Shown: positions 10,192 through 21,263, numbered from the stretch's first letter. The stretch: DNA of 43,186 nucleotides from Sphingobium indicum BiD32 (GCF_000382885.1 NZ_CAVK010000247.1:1-43186), one strand, 5' to 3'. A program made the numbers and translations. The notes: a model not told the origin generated them from the sequence alone.

Positions 10192-11061
10192 TCAGGGCGC
10201 GGCTTCAACCTTGTCCTGCGTTTTGGTCGCAAAGTCGCCCGCGTCGTGGCGCTCATGCAATTGCTCCTCCAGCGGCCCGTTCATCTTGTTGACCATCCGC
10301 CCGCGCGTGACCGCGGGGCGGGTGTCGATCTGCCGCGCCCAGCGCAACAGGTTAGTGTAGCTGCCCGCGTCCAGAAACTCCACCGCATCATAAGCATAGC
10401 CCAGCACGACGCCGCCATACCAGGTCCAGATAGCGATGTCGGCGATGCTATATTCGTCGCCCGCCATATAGTCGTTTTCCGCCAGATGCCGGTCCAGCAC
10501 GTCGAGTTGCCGCTTCACTTCCATTGTGTAGCGGTTGATCGGATATTCGTATTTTTCCGGGGCATAGGCGTAGAAATGACCAAAGCCACCACCCAGCAGC
10601 GGCGCGCTGCCCATCTGCCAGAACAGCCAGCTGAGCGCTGCCGTGCGCTTGGCCGGGTCGGTGGGCAGGAAGGCGCCGAACTTCTCCGCCAGGTAAAGCA
10701 GGATCGCACCGGACTCGAACACACGCTGCGGCGGCGATACGCTATGGTCCATCAGTGCGGGAATTTTGCTGTTGGGGTTGACCGCCACAAAGCCGCTGGA
10801 AAACTGGTCGCCATCGCCGATCCTGATCAGCCAGGCGTCATATTCGGCCGCGCTAAATCCTGCCTCCAGCAATTCCTCCAGCAATATCGTAACCTTCTGC
10901 CCGTTGGGCGTGGCCAGCGAATAAAGCTGAAACGGATGCTGGCCCACCGGCAGATCCTTGTCATGGGTCGCGCCAGCGATTGGCCGGTTGATATTGGCGA
11001 ACTGGCCGCCACTGGCCTTGTCCCATGTCCAGACGGCGGGCGGGGTATAGATGTCAGTCAT
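10192..11061 (-). CDS. yghU: YghU-type glutathione S-transferase (disulfide-bond reductase)
   Basis: YghU enzymes bind two glutathione molecules and reduce disulfides such as 2-hydroxyethyl disulfide. The 289-residue protein has the long N-terminal segment specific to this group (YTPPAVWTWDKASGGQFANINRP), the thioredoxin-like domain with QLYSLATPNGQKVTILLEEL, the cis-Pro region VNPNSKIPALMD and ES/GAILLYLAEKFG, and a helical C-domain. GGGAG lies 10 bases before the ATG. It is convergent with ligA, separated by a palindromic repeat. Confidence 0.92.
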   Translation of the reverse strand: MTDIYTPPAVWTWDKASGGQFANINRPIAGATHDKDLPVGQHPFQLYSLATPNGQKVTILLEELLEAGFSAAEYDAWLIRIGDGDQFSSGFVAVNPNSKIPALMDHSVSPPQRVFESGAILLYLAEKFGAFLPTDPAKRTAALSWLFWQMGSAPLLGGGFGHFYAYAPEKYEYPINRYTMEVKRQLDVLDRHLAENDYMAGDEYSIADIAIWTWYGGVVLGYAYDAVEFLDAGSYTNLLRWARQIDTRPAVTRGRMVNKMNGPLEEQLHERHDAGDFATKTQDKVEAAP

Positions 11062-11138
11062 GCGCGCAGGCTCCCGTTCGTTCTACGCGCGTGAGGTAGG
11101 AAGTGGACGGCCGCCTCGCAACCTTCCGCCGCCCGCCA

Positions 11139-11570
11139 TCAATCACTATGCCGGACGACCAGAACGCTGACCGGCGACTGGTGGACGATCGCCGATGCGT
11201 TTGATCCCAGCAGCTTCGACGACATCGTCGGCTGATGCGATCCGATGATGATCAGGTCCGCGCCGGTCCGTTCCGCCTCACCGATCACCTCATCGCGGAC
11301 CCTGCCCCGCCGTGTCAGAAAACTGACCTGAGCCGCCGATATACCAGCGTCCGCGCACCATAGGCGCATGGCGGCCAGCGCTTCGTCCTTTTCCTGCTGG
11401 TCGAAATCGCCGGCCAGCAGTTCGGAATAGCGCGACGGGAGGTGATAGCGGACGTTGAGCAGGTGGATCCGTCCCTGCGATCCGGCAATGCCGGCAGCCC
11501 GACCGATGGCGGCTCTCGCATTGTCGGGATCATTAATGTCGACCGCCACGACGATTGTGCCAAAAAGCAT
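11139..11570 (-). CDS. Universal stress protein (UspA family)
   Basis: The 143-residue single Usp domain begins MLFGTIVVAVDINDPDNARAA. It has the nucleotide-binding pattern near the C-terminus (GADLIIIGSHQPTMSSKLLGSNASAIVHQSPVSVLVVR), in which G-2x-G-9x-G(S/T) is only partly kept, so ATP binding is uncertain. The ATG at 11570 is chosen because AGGACAGAGG directly precedes it; the frame stays open upstream without a sensible N-terminus. It diverges from groES, and the 192-base gap holds the groESL promoter. No EcfG-type promoter was seen upstream. Confidence 0.88.
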   Translation of the reverse strand: MLFGTIVVAVDINDPDNARAAIGRAAGIAGSQGRIHLLNVRYHLPSRYSELLAGDFDQQEKDEALAAMRLWCADAGISAAQVSFLTRRGRVRDEVIGEAERTGADLIIIGSHQPTMSSKLLGSNASAIVHQSPVSVLVVRHSD

Positions 11571-11725
11571 CCTCTGTCCTTTCCTGTTATCCTCCGACAA
11601 CGAAGCAGGGCGGGAAGCGATGCAGTCGTCATCAAAGATTGCGCCGGGGACATATCTCGCCGGAATGCGCCACGGACGGGCAATCCAGCGAGGCAAGATC
11701 GCTACAAAAATTTCATTGTCAAACC

Positions 11726-11753
11726 CTTGACCGGCTTTTTGGTTGCGCCATAT
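11726..11753 (+). promoter_or_regulatory. Candidate sigma-32-like promoter of groESL
   Basis: CTTGACC (11726-11732), a 13-bp spacer and CGCCATAT (11746-11753) resemble the heat-shock sigma-32 consensus CTTGAAA-N13-CCCCATNT. The same bases also offer a sigma-70 reading, TTGACC with CATATG 16 bp later. The position just upstream of the CIRCE element supports promoter function. Confidence 0.55.
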
Positions 11754-11762
11754 GAGAGCGCG

Positions 11763-11789
11763 CTAGCACTCCCCATCAATGAGTGCTAA
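11763..11789 (+). promoter_or_regulatory. CIRCE operator (HrcA binding site) upstream of groES
   Basis: CTAGCACTC-N9-GAGTGCTAA matches the CIRCE consensus TTAGCACTC-N9-GAGTGCTAA with one difference. HrcA binding here represses groESL until heat shock. It lies about 10 bp past the promoter -10 and 110 bases before the groES ATG. Confidence 0.93.
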
Positions 11790-11899
11790 CAGCGACGCAG
11801 TTTATCGGGAGAAGGATAAGGCGAGTGCGGTTTTCGGGGCGATTCATCCCCGGCATCGCGCGCCGGACCGATCCCAAACAGAAGGGAAAGGCAATCAAC

Positions 11900-12187
11900 A
11901 TGGCATTTCGTCCATTGCACGACCGTGTTCTCGTCCGCCGTATCGAGGCGGAAGCAAAGACCGCCGGCGGGATCATCATCCCCGACACCGCCAAGGAAAA
12001 GCCGCAGGAAGGCGAAATCGTCTCCGTCGGTTCCGGCTCGAAGGCCGAAGATGGCAAGGTGACCCCGCTCGACGTCAAGGCTGGCGATCGCGTCCTGTTC
12101 GGCAAATGGTCCGGCACCGAAGTCAAGGTCGACGGTGAAGACCTGCTGATCATGAAGGAATCGGATATTCTGGGCGTTGTCGCCTAA
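11900..12187 (+). CDS. groES: Co-chaperonin GroES
   Basis: GroES is the heptameric lid of the GroEL folding chamber. The 95-residue product [18 protein letters not shown]... has the mobile loop [20 protein letters not shown] and the conserved end [14 protein letters not shown]. The ATG at 11900 follows AAGGGAAAGG. A longer in-frame reading from 11783 would start inside the CIRCE operator and is rejected. It is followed by groEL after 79 bases, forming the standard operon under CIRCE control. Confidence 0.98.
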   Translation: MAFRPLHDRVLVRRIEAEAKTAGGIIIPDTAKEKPQEGEIVSVGSGSKAEDGKVTPLDVKAGDRVLFGKWSGTEVKVDGEDLLIMKESDILGVVA

Positions 12188-12233
12188 AGGCGACGGGCCG
12201 GGCGTCATCGCCTGACTGTTTCCGTTTTCCTGA

Positions 12234-13913
<1,680 letters not shown>

Positions 13914-13940
13914 GTCCTGCCTTCCTGACGACACAATAAG

Positions 13941-13970
13941 AGGCCGGTGGAGCGATCCACCGGCCTTTTT
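13941..13970 (+). terminator. Rho-independent terminator after groEL
   Basis: A perfect 10-bp stem AGGCCGGTGG/CCACCGGCCT (13941-13950 and 13957-13966) with a 6-nt loop is followed by TTTT. The convergent acetyltransferase ends 8 bases beyond, so the stem may serve both directions. Confidence 0.93.
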
Positions 13971-13977
13971 CGCGCGA

Positions 13978-14652
13978 TCAGCGCACCAGCACAACTATAG
14001 ACAATTCCGCCCGCACCGCGAAGCCCAGCGTCTCATAAAGCGCTATGGTTCGGTCATGGGCGGCATAGGCGTGCAGGAACGGCGTCTCGCCCCGGTCCAG
14101 CATCGCCTGCATGACGATCCGCATCAACGCGCCGGCGAGACCCCGGCCACGAAAATCGGGATGGGTGCAGACGCCGCTGACCTCGGTAAAGCCGGGCAGG
14201 CGCATCCGCTCACCCGCCATCGCGACCAGTTGCCCCTTGTCGCGCACGCCGATGAAGCGGCCCAGCCGATGGGTGAGCGGGTGGAAGGGACCGGGCCGGG
14301 TCAGCAGCGCCAGCGCGCGCATTTCCGCCGCATCGGCTTCGTCCAGGACGATCCACTCAAGGTCCGTTGCCGGGGCAGGAATGACCGTTGTTGCGACCAT
14401 TTGCGCCAAAGTCGCGGTGCGCGCAATGGTCATGCCCGGCGGCGTGATTGCCACATCCTGCCCGACCAGCCACATTTCGCTGTCGTCATTGGCCAGTGCC
14501 GCGAGTGCGGTCAGGCCGTCTGGCTTGTCGTCTCCGGTCGCAGCGAAGGGACCATAAGCGGGATCGAGCCGCATCGCCTGGCCGTCGCCCTGTGCGAGTG
14601 CCGCCCAGCCGCTGCGCAGCGTATGCCAGACGGGACGATCAAGCGGGTGCAT
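13978..14652 (-). CDS. GNAT family N-acetyltransferase (FR47-like)
   Basis: The 224-residue protein has its GNAT fold in the C-terminal half. LVAMAGERMRLPGFTEVSGV gives strand 4. VCTHPDFRGRGLAGALMRIV is motif A, with the acetyl-CoA loop R-G-R-G-L-A. FLHAYAAHDRTIALYETLGF is motif B. The N-terminal half is divergent, and the overall layout is that of FR47-like acetyltransferases; the substrate is unknown. The ATG at 14652 follows AGGAG by 8 bases. It converges on the groEL terminator. Confidence 0.85.
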   Translation of the reverse strand: MHPLDRPVWHTLRSGWAALAQGDGQAMRLDPAYGPFAATGDDKPDGLTALAALANDDSEMWLVGQDVAITPPGMTIARTATLAQMVATTVIPAPATDLEWIVLDEADAAEMRALALLTRPGPFHPLTHRLGRFIGVRDKGQLVAMAGERMRLPGFTEVSGVCTHPDFRGRGLAGALMRIVMQAMLDRGETPFLHAYAAHDRTIALYETLGFAVRAELSIVVLVR

Positions 14653-14804
14653 GGGGCAGGCTCCTATGGGGCAGGGTACAGGTGCCATATCAGCCCGACT
14701 GGCCGGTTCAAGCCGGGCAGCTACTCTGCCGCCGCTGCCGCAATATTAACCAAAAAATAAAGGGAAAATGCGACACCGGCTTTGGGAACCGGAGACCCAC
14801 CGAT

Positions 14805-16793
14805 TTGCGCGCTTTGAGGACATTGCTGGAAAGGCGCAGGGCGCAGCCACCGGGGCATGACGCCGACGTTCGGCGCAGCCTTGTCGAATCGCTCTATGCG
14901 TCTCCTACATCCCTGACCATTGGCGCGGCCACCGGCACCGCTGTGGGTATCGTCATCAGCAGCATGAGCGATTTTCCGGCGATCCATGCGGTCGTCGTCG
15001 CTGTCTGTATCGTTGCCGCTCTCCGCGTCATTTCCGCCATTTTCTTCCATCGCCAGTTGGTACGCGGCACGGCTGTCGCCTCGCGCAACTGGGAACTGGC
15101 CTATGAACTGGGTGCCTGGGCCTATGCCGGGTTACTGGGGCTGATGGGCTTCGTCACGTTGATCGGATCGGCCAATTCGGTCATCCACATGCTCAGCGTG
15201 TCGATGGCGACGGGCTATGCAGGCGGCATCTCCGGCCGCAACGCAGGGCGCGTCCAGATCGCCATCGGGCAAGTGTGCCTGGCTCTGTTGCCGACGGCTA
15301 CGGGGTTGTGGCTGGAAGGATCAACCGGCTATCGCGTCCTGTCGATCGCTATGGTCGCGATGGTGCTGGGCCTCGCTGAAATCAGCTCGACCACCCATCG
15401 TATCGTCGTCCAGGCGTTGATCGGCAAGCGCGACAAGTCGCTGCTCGCGGAAAAATTCGAGCGACTCGCCCGCTTCGACAGCCTGACGGGCCTTGAAAAC
15501 CGCATGGCGATGCAGATGCGGCTGCGCGAAATCTTTGAAACCAGCCAGAAGCGCAATGATGCCGTCGCGATCCTTTGGATGGACATCGACAGGTTCAAGG
15601 AAATCAATGATTCGCTGGGCCACATGGTTGGCGACCAGTTGCTGCGCGCGGTGGCGGAGCGGCTGGACGAGGTCGTGCAGGGCCGCGGCCGGATCGCGCG
15701 CTTTGGCGGCGACGAGTTCGTTATCATCTGTGCCGACACGGATCGCGTTACGGCAGCGGCGATCGCGCAGGAAATCATCACCTATTTCGCCCATGGCTTC
15801 GACCTGTCGGACAATCATCTTCAGGTTACAGCCTCCATCGGCTTTGCGATCGCGCCGCAGGACGGGCGCGACATGGACGAGTTGATGCAACATGCCGATC
15901 TGGCGCTCTATGAAGCCAAGCGGGAAGGGCGCAACCGTGCGTCCAGCTTCAACTGGTCGCTCAAGGAACGCTTCAATCGCGTCCACGAGATCGAGACCGG
16001 GCTGCGCCGCGCGCTGGACAACAATGAACTCAAGCTGCTGTTCCAGCCGATCGTTGATCTGGAAAGCGGCCATATCGATGCCTGCGAAGCGCTGCTGCGT
16101 TGGGATCATCCCGTGCTGGGACCGATTTCGCCCGGCGAATTCATCCCGATCGCCGAAAGTATGGGCATGATCGAGGCTATGACTGGCTGGGTGTTGCGCG
16201 AAGCCTGTATCGCTGCGGCCTCCTGGCCGGGCGAGGTGCGCATCGCTATCAATGTTTCGCCCGCATCGCTCAAGTCGCATGATCTGCCCGGAAACGTCAT
16301 CGCGGCGCTGCTGGAGACCGGTCTGCCCGCGCGGCGGCTGGAACTGGAAGTCACCGAATCGATCTTCCTCGACGATAGCGGGCAGACCAATGCCATATTG
16401 CGCGAATTGCAGCGCATCGGGTTGCGTTTGGCGCTCGACGATTTCGGCACCGGCTACAGCTCATTGTCCTATTTGCGCTCCTACCGGTTCGACACGCTCA
16501 AGGTGGACCAGAGTTTCATGGCGGGGGTCAGCTCCAATGCGGAGGATCGTGCGATCGTGCGCGCGATCGGCAACCTCGCCCGTGATCTGGCGATGGACAC
16601 GGTGGCGGAGGGGATAGAGACGACAGATCAGCTACGCCACGCCCGCGAGGCCGGCTTCACCAATGTGCAGGGCTATTTGTTCAGCCGCCCGGTGACGAGC
16701 GAACGGATCGCCGACATGATCGCCGATGGTCCGCTGGAAGGAGGGGAGCGTCCGGATCCCGTCATCCACAGACGGCCGCGGCGGCAGGCCTGA
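14805..16793 (+). CDS. Six-TM membrane GGDEF-EAL protein (c-di-GMP turnover)
   Basis: About 662 residues from a TTG start (GGAGA 9 bases upstream); no in-frame ATG suits. Six predicted membrane helices in residues 36-194 form a MASE-like sensor that I cannot assign to a named family. A GGDEF domain follows with the active motif RFGGDEF at 300-305; no RxxD inhibitory site is visible before it. The EAL domain has EAL at 428-430, with NVSPASL, EVTESIFLDD, DDFGTGYSSLSYLR and VAEGIET, so the phosphodiesterase residues look intact. It could therefore both make and destroy c-di-GMP, with direction set by the membrane sensor. It converges on the rpfF-like gene with only 20 bases between the stops. 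Confidence 0.88.
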   Translation: MRALRTLLERRRAQPPGHDADVRRSLVESLYASPTSLTIGAATGTAVGIVISSMSDFPAIHAVVVAVCIVAALRVISAIFFHRQLVRGTAVASRNWELAYELGAWAYAGLLGLMGFVTLIGSANSVIHMLSVSMATGYAGGISGRNAGRVQIAIGQVCLALLPTATGLWLEGSTGYRVLSIAMVAMVLGLAEISSTTHRIVVQALIGKRDKSLLAEKFERLARFDSLTGLENRMAMQMRLREIFETSQKRNDAVAILWMDIDRFKEINDSLGHMVGDQLLRAVAERLDEVVQGRGRIARFGGDEFVIICADTDRVTAAAIAQEIITYFAHGFDLSDNHLQVTASIGFAIAPQDGRDMDELMQHADLALYEAKREGRNRASSFNWSLKERFNRVHEIETGLRRALDNNELKLLFQPIVDLESGHIDACEALLRWDHPVLGPISPGEFIPIAESMGMIEAMTGWVLREACIAAASWPGEVRIAINVSPASLKSHDLPGNVIAALLETGLPARRLELEVTESIFLDDSGQTNAILRELQRIGLRLALDDFGTGYSSLSYLRSYRFDTLKVDQSFMAGVSSNAEDRAIVRAIGNLARDLAMDTVAEGIETTDQLRHAREAGFTNVQGYLFSRPVTSERIADMIADGPLEGGERPDPVIHRRPRRQA

Positions 16794-16813
16794 TCCTTCG
16801 CCGCGGTGGTGTT

Positions 16814-17776
16814 TCAGCGTAAGCGGGTCTGTGCTGAAGCCAGTCGCCGCATCATCCGCAGATCGCGATCGGACAGGGACAAGGCCGTATCGGTCCATGT
16901 CTCAACAATGTCGGTCAGTTCGACCAGCGTCAACGGATTGACCCGTCGCCCGGCCCGGTTGATGCCAACATAACCGGCATGATGAGCGCTATGGTCGCGA
17001 ATCCATCTGGCGGTCGCCGCCTCACCCTCGCCCGGTTCGACGACCTGGGCGATAATGCCCATTTCGCACATTTCGTCCGCGCTGTAGATGCGTCCCTCCG
17101 CGATCATCTCGCGCGCCAGCACAGGGCCGACCCGCCGCGACAGGACCGAATAGGCGCCCATGCCGGGGAACAGGCCGAACAACACTTCTGGCAGGCCGAA
17201 TTTGGCCTGCCGCTCGGCGATGATGACGTCGAAGCACATCAGCGCTTCCAGCCCACCGCCCAGCGCGTCGCCCTGCGCCAACCCGATATTGATGATGTTC
17301 ATATCATTGCAGTGCCAGATGCGATCGACAATCTCGCAGCAGGCGACGCCATAGCTGAGCAAGGTGTCGCGGTCGCGGCGCTGGATGCATTCGGCGAACA
17401 TTTCCAGATCACCGCCCAGATTGAATACACCGGGGAAGCGTGAGCCAAGAACCATGAATTTGAGCGCGCCGTCCCGGCCGCTGCCGTCAGCGCCACCATA
17501 GACGCGCTTGCTCTCGCGCTGCCACGCCATGGTGTCGCGAATCAGTCCGAGATTGGAATTGGGCCGGTGATGCGGGGTCATGAAGGCCCACAATGTCGCC
17601 AGTTCCTCGTCCCAGCGCACATCAATCTGTCCAAGGTCGAAAAGGGTAGAGCGGTCGGTCGGAGCCGCTATTTCCGCTACGGAAAAGGCGGGTTGATCGG
17701 TGTCAGGCGCAAAATGCTCCTCACCTGCCGTTTCGACCATGTCGCTTGTCGGATTAAACCGTCCTGAATCAATCAT
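16814..17776 (-). CDS. rpfF: RpfF-type enoyl-CoA hydratase/thioesterase (DSF family signal synthase)
   Basis: This 320-residue crotonase-fold protein closely matches RpfF, which makes diffusible signal factor cis-2-unsaturated fatty acids by dehydrating and releasing 3-hydroxyacyl-ACP. The diagnostic segment is intact: FNLGGDLEMFAECIQRRDRD, the oxyanion region QGDALGGGLEALM and GLPEVLFGLFPGMGAYS. E177 and E197 stand 20 residues apart, as do the catalytic E141 and E161 of Xanthomonas RpfF. The N-terminus is about 36 residues longer than that enzyme. The ATG at 17776 follows GGGGA; a longer reading to 17833 is less likely. No rpfC, rpfG or rpfB lies nearby, but a membrane GGDEF-EAL gene is its convergent neighbour. 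A different crotonase activity cannot be excluded. Confidence 0.85.
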   Translation of the reverse strand: MIDSGRFNPTSDMVETAGEEHFAPDTDQPAFSVAEIAAPTDRSTLFDLGQIDVRWDEELATLWAFMTPHHRPNSNLGLIRDTMAWQRESKRVYGGADGSGRDGALKFMVLGSRFPGVFNLGGDLEMFAECIQRRDRDTLLSYGVACCEIVDRIWHCNDMNIINIGLAQGDALGGGLEALMCFDVIIAERQAKFGLPEVLFGLFPGMGAYSVLSRRVGPVLAREMIAEGRIYSADEMCEMGIIAQVVEPGEGEAATARWIRDHSAHHAGYVGINRAGRRVNPLTLVELTDIVETWTDTALSLSDRDLRMMRRLASAQTRLR

Positions 17777-18014
17777 CTGCGTCCCCGTTTTTCTATTGCG
17801 ACTGAACAGAACAGGCTCACATGGAGGATGCAATCAACCCCCCGTCAGTGAACAGCACGTTAACTATTTTTGTTCGGAACTGTTGCAAACACGTCGTCAC
17901 AAATTGGCCCAAATGAGACTCGATGTGATGAAAATACAACAAATGAGCTTGTTCCTGGCTGTGGTCGATCGTCCCTCAGGGCTTTGTTAACCTTTATTAA
18001 TTAGCCACAGGCGG
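17777..18014. other. AT-richer divergent intergenic region between rpfF and the tgt side
   Basis: This 238-base stretch holds several A/T runs (AACTATTTTTGTTC, AACCTTTATTAATTAG) and should contain the rpfF promoter on the minus strand and a promoter toward tgt. I could not place convincing -35/-10 pairs. One GGAAC (17876-17880) lacks a partner CGTT, and TTAGCCACA near 18001 is a lone near-DnaA box. Confidence 0.4.
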
Positions 18015-18194
18015 ATGAACGACCGCGATCAGGACTCCAAATTTGTCACGCTGGCCCTGCATGATTCAGCGGGCGCGGCATGGCCGTTACGCCTCTCTGC
18101 GGACTGTTTGCGCTTCATTGGTCCCTATCGCCGGATCGAAGGCTTCAATGTGGACGCGCTGATGCTGTTTGAAGGCGTGCGGAAGGCGGGTTGA
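18015..18194 (+). CDS. Possible small protein, 59 residues, upstream of tgt
   Basis: An open frame from ATG 18015 to TGA 18194 encodes MNDRDQDSKFVTLALHDSAG... ending ALMLFEGVRKAG. CAGGCGG directly precedes the ATG with short spacing. The third codon positions are GC-biased, as in the neighbouring real genes. It ends 39 bases before the GTG of tgt on the same strand and could be its leader partner. I do not recognise a family. It may be a non-coding open frame. Confidence 0.42.
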   Translation: MNDRDQDSKFVTLALHDSAGAAWPLRLSADCLRFIGPYRRIEGFNVDALMLFEGVRKAG

Positions 18195-18224
18195 ACCCTT
18201 GTGCATGCGCCGCTTCGCTCATAA

Positions 18225-19364
<1,140 letters not shown>

Positions 19365-19367
19365 GCG

Positions 19368-20975
19368 TTATGGAATGACGCTGATCTCGATCGTGTAGCC
19401 GCCTGCCTCCGCATCATGGTCCAGCGGCGCGCGCAGCTGGCGCGACAGGCCGGTCAATACCCGGCCATAGCGTTCGGCCAGATAGATCGTCATCGCCTCT
19501 GATGCGCGCAGTCCGCTGGATCGTACGCTCAGCAGCGCGCGATTGTCGCGGCCCGTGACGCCTCGAACCGCAATTTGCATCGCGCCGTCAGGGTCCAGCA
19601 TCATCGCCAGTTCGACCAATTCGGTCAGCAGAAAGGCGATCGGCACCGCTACATCCTGACTGATGTGCAGGTCGTCCGCGTCGATCTGGATGCCAAAGCG
19701 ACGGGCTTGTGCCGGCGCAGTACCGCGCAGGCTGGCGGACAATTCGCTGACCAGCGGACGCACGCCCACGCCGCGATTATCCTCCAGCTCGGCAAAATGG
19801 TTGCGATGGACGACCGAGAGCGCATCGACCCGCCGCTGGATCGAGGCATAGGCCTCCACCGCTTCGGGATCATGCGCCGACCGGGCGTGCAGGTTGATGA
19901 GGCTGGCGATGATCTGGAGGTTGTTCTTCACCCGGTGATGCACTTCACGGGTCAGCTTGCGCTGGGTTTCCAGACCTTGCGCCATTTCCGCTTCATGGGT
20001 CGCGACATCCTCGCTGATCTCGCGGAAGGTTTCGCCCAACGCGACGATCTCCTGCGCTGGCGTGCGGACTTTTTGCAACGGCTCCAGCACTTCGCCCGGA
20101 TGATAGGCCGCAACCGACCGGCGCAGCAGCACCAGCGGGCGGATCAACAGGCGATTGACCACGAACCAGCCCACCGCGGCCGCCGCAAACCACATGACCA
20201 GCGGCAGGAAAAGCGAGAGCATCCGGGCGATGGTCGCCGGCGGATCCCGCACCGTCATGGTCAATATGATATCGGGGGGATCGAGTCGGGCCGACAGGCT
20301 GCTGCTATTGCCCTCTATCGGCGCGCTGCCGGGACGGCTGATGACCATCCGCGCGTTACCCTGCCGCAGGGTCAGTTTCCGGTTTTGCAACGCGGTTGCG
20401 GGATCGGCGACGCTTTCGAGGTGGGCGCGCGAATAATAGGCGAGTCCCACCAGCGCGCCGTCGCTGCTGCGCACTCGGCTGACCAGAAATTGCGATGCGG
20501 GCAGCAATTGCGCGTTCGTACCGTCGAAACGATTGTCGATGGCTATACCAGCTGGTTCCGGCGCAGACGACGCGCACAGGCGCCTGCCGCGCCGATCGTA
20601 GATGTAAAAGCGCCCGCCATCCCGGTCATGCGAGGTCAGGAAAAGCTCCAGCCGCTGACAGATGCTCGTCTCGCCACCGGGACCGGCCAATGCATTGACG
20701 GTCAGTTCCAGCGCTGTTCGGTCCGATTGCAGATCGGCCGTCAGTTTGCGCGCGCTCTGCGTCACGGCGACGCGCAGCAGTGCTTCCTTTTCAAGGTCTG
20801 CGGTGCGGATCGCCTGTAGCGAAGCGACCAGCGCGATCAGTCCCAACGGCAACAGCGCCAGTGTCAGGATGAGGAACATCTTGACGCCGGTTGACCTGAA
20901 AAATCCAGCTAACGGCACGACCGGAGATCGGGCAGTCCCGGTGCGGGCGGCCGGAGGAAGGCTGCCCCCGTTCAT
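19368..20975 (-). CDS. phyP: PhyP-like sensor histidine kinase with degenerate ATPase domain (probable PhyR phosphatase)
   Basis: The 535-residue protein has TM1 (about 33-54), a periplasmic sensor of about 200 residues, TM2 (about 252-273), a HAMP-like linker, and the HisKA_2 motif EVHHRVKNNLQIIASL with H347 in an HRxxN context. The catalytic domain is degenerate. The N-box reads TELVELAMML without its Asn, and the G1 position reads SVRSSGLR without the DxGxG core. ATP binding is therefore doubtful. In Sphingomonas, PhyP is a kinase-like negative regulator of PhyR that acts as a phosphatase, and the position directly after nepR (8-base gap) fits that role. Assignment to PhyP rests on architecture and context. 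Both genes would be driven by the EcfG-type promoter upstream of nepR. Confidence 0.82.
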   Translation of the reverse strand: MNGGSLPPAARTGTARSPVVPLAGFFRSTGVKMFLILTLALLPLGLIALVASLQAIRTADLEKEALLRVAVTQSARKLTADLQSDRTALELTVNALAGPGGETSICQRLELFLTSHDRDGGRFYIYDRRGRRLCASSAPEPAGIAIDNRFDGTNAQLLPASQFLVSRVRSSDGALVGLAYYSRAHLESVADPATALQNRKLTLRQGNARMVISRPGSAPIEGNSSSLSARLDPPDIILTMTVRDPPATIARMLSLFLPLVMWFAAAAVGWFVVNRLLIRPLVLLRRSVAAYHPGEVLEPLQKVRTPAQEIVALGETFREISEDVATHEAEMAQGLETQRKLTREVHHRVKNNLQIIASLINLHARSAHDPEAVEAYASIQRRVDALSVVHRNHFAELEDNRGVGVRPLVSELSASLRGTAPAQARRFGIQIDADDLHISQDVAVPIAFLLTELVELAMMLDPDGAMQIAVRGVTGRDNRALLSVRSSGLRASEAMTIYLAERYGRVLTGLSRQLRAPLDHDAEAGGYTIEISVIP

Positions 20976-20982
20976 GGCTGTG

Positions 20983-21234
20983 TCAGTCCAGCTTGCTCAG
21001 CAGATCGAGCATTTCGGAGGGGATATCTTCGTCCACGGCGCGTTGATAGACGGTGCGCAGCGCCTGGGACACATGGCCATCTTCTTTGGGGGCGGCACGG
21101 CGCTTGCGGGGGGACGAGGCGGCATGTGTGCCGCTGTCCGGGCTGGTCACGCCATCCGGCGTACCCCCTCCCGCCGCATTACCTTCCGTCGATGAAGAAA
21201 CCAAAATCAGCCCCTCTGAAGCAATATCTGACAC
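20983..21234 (-). CDS. nepR: Anti-sigma factor NepR
   Basis: NepR holds the sigma factor EcfG inactive until phosphorylated PhyR binds it in place of the sigma factor. The 83-residue protein has a disordered, Ser/Gly-rich N-terminal half and the family core ALRTVYQRAVDEDIPSEMLDLLSKL, which forms the two helices that grip EcfG or PhyR. The start is GTG at 21234; no in-frame ATG exists upstream. It begins an operon with phyP, 8 bases downstream, and diverges from phyR. An EcfG-type promoter (21339-21363) lies about 100 bases upstream, giving negative feedback. Confidence 0.93.
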   Translation of the reverse strand: MSDIASEGLILVSSSTEGNAAGGGTPDGVTSPDSGTHAASSPRKRRAAPKEDGHVSQALRTVYQRAVDEDIPSEMLDLLSKLD

Positions 21235-21263
21235 GCCAGCCTGCCCGTATTTGCGGGATTCTT

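Noticed and set aside
11783..11899. N-terminal extension of groES
   Set aside because: The extended start lies inside the CIRCE operator and the extra residues match no GroES.
14690..14730. tRNA-like T-loop (GGTTCAAGCC)
   Set aside because: No acceptor, D or anticodon stems can be built around it and no CCA end follows.
17876..17902. GGAAC upstream of tgt as an EcfG promoter
   Set aside because: The -10 position reads CGTC/TCAC at the wrong spacing; not convincing.
17840..18015. Possible replication origin in the AT-rich gap before tgt
   Set aside because: Only one near-DnaA box (TTAGCCACA) is seen, with no cluster or typical origin neighbours.
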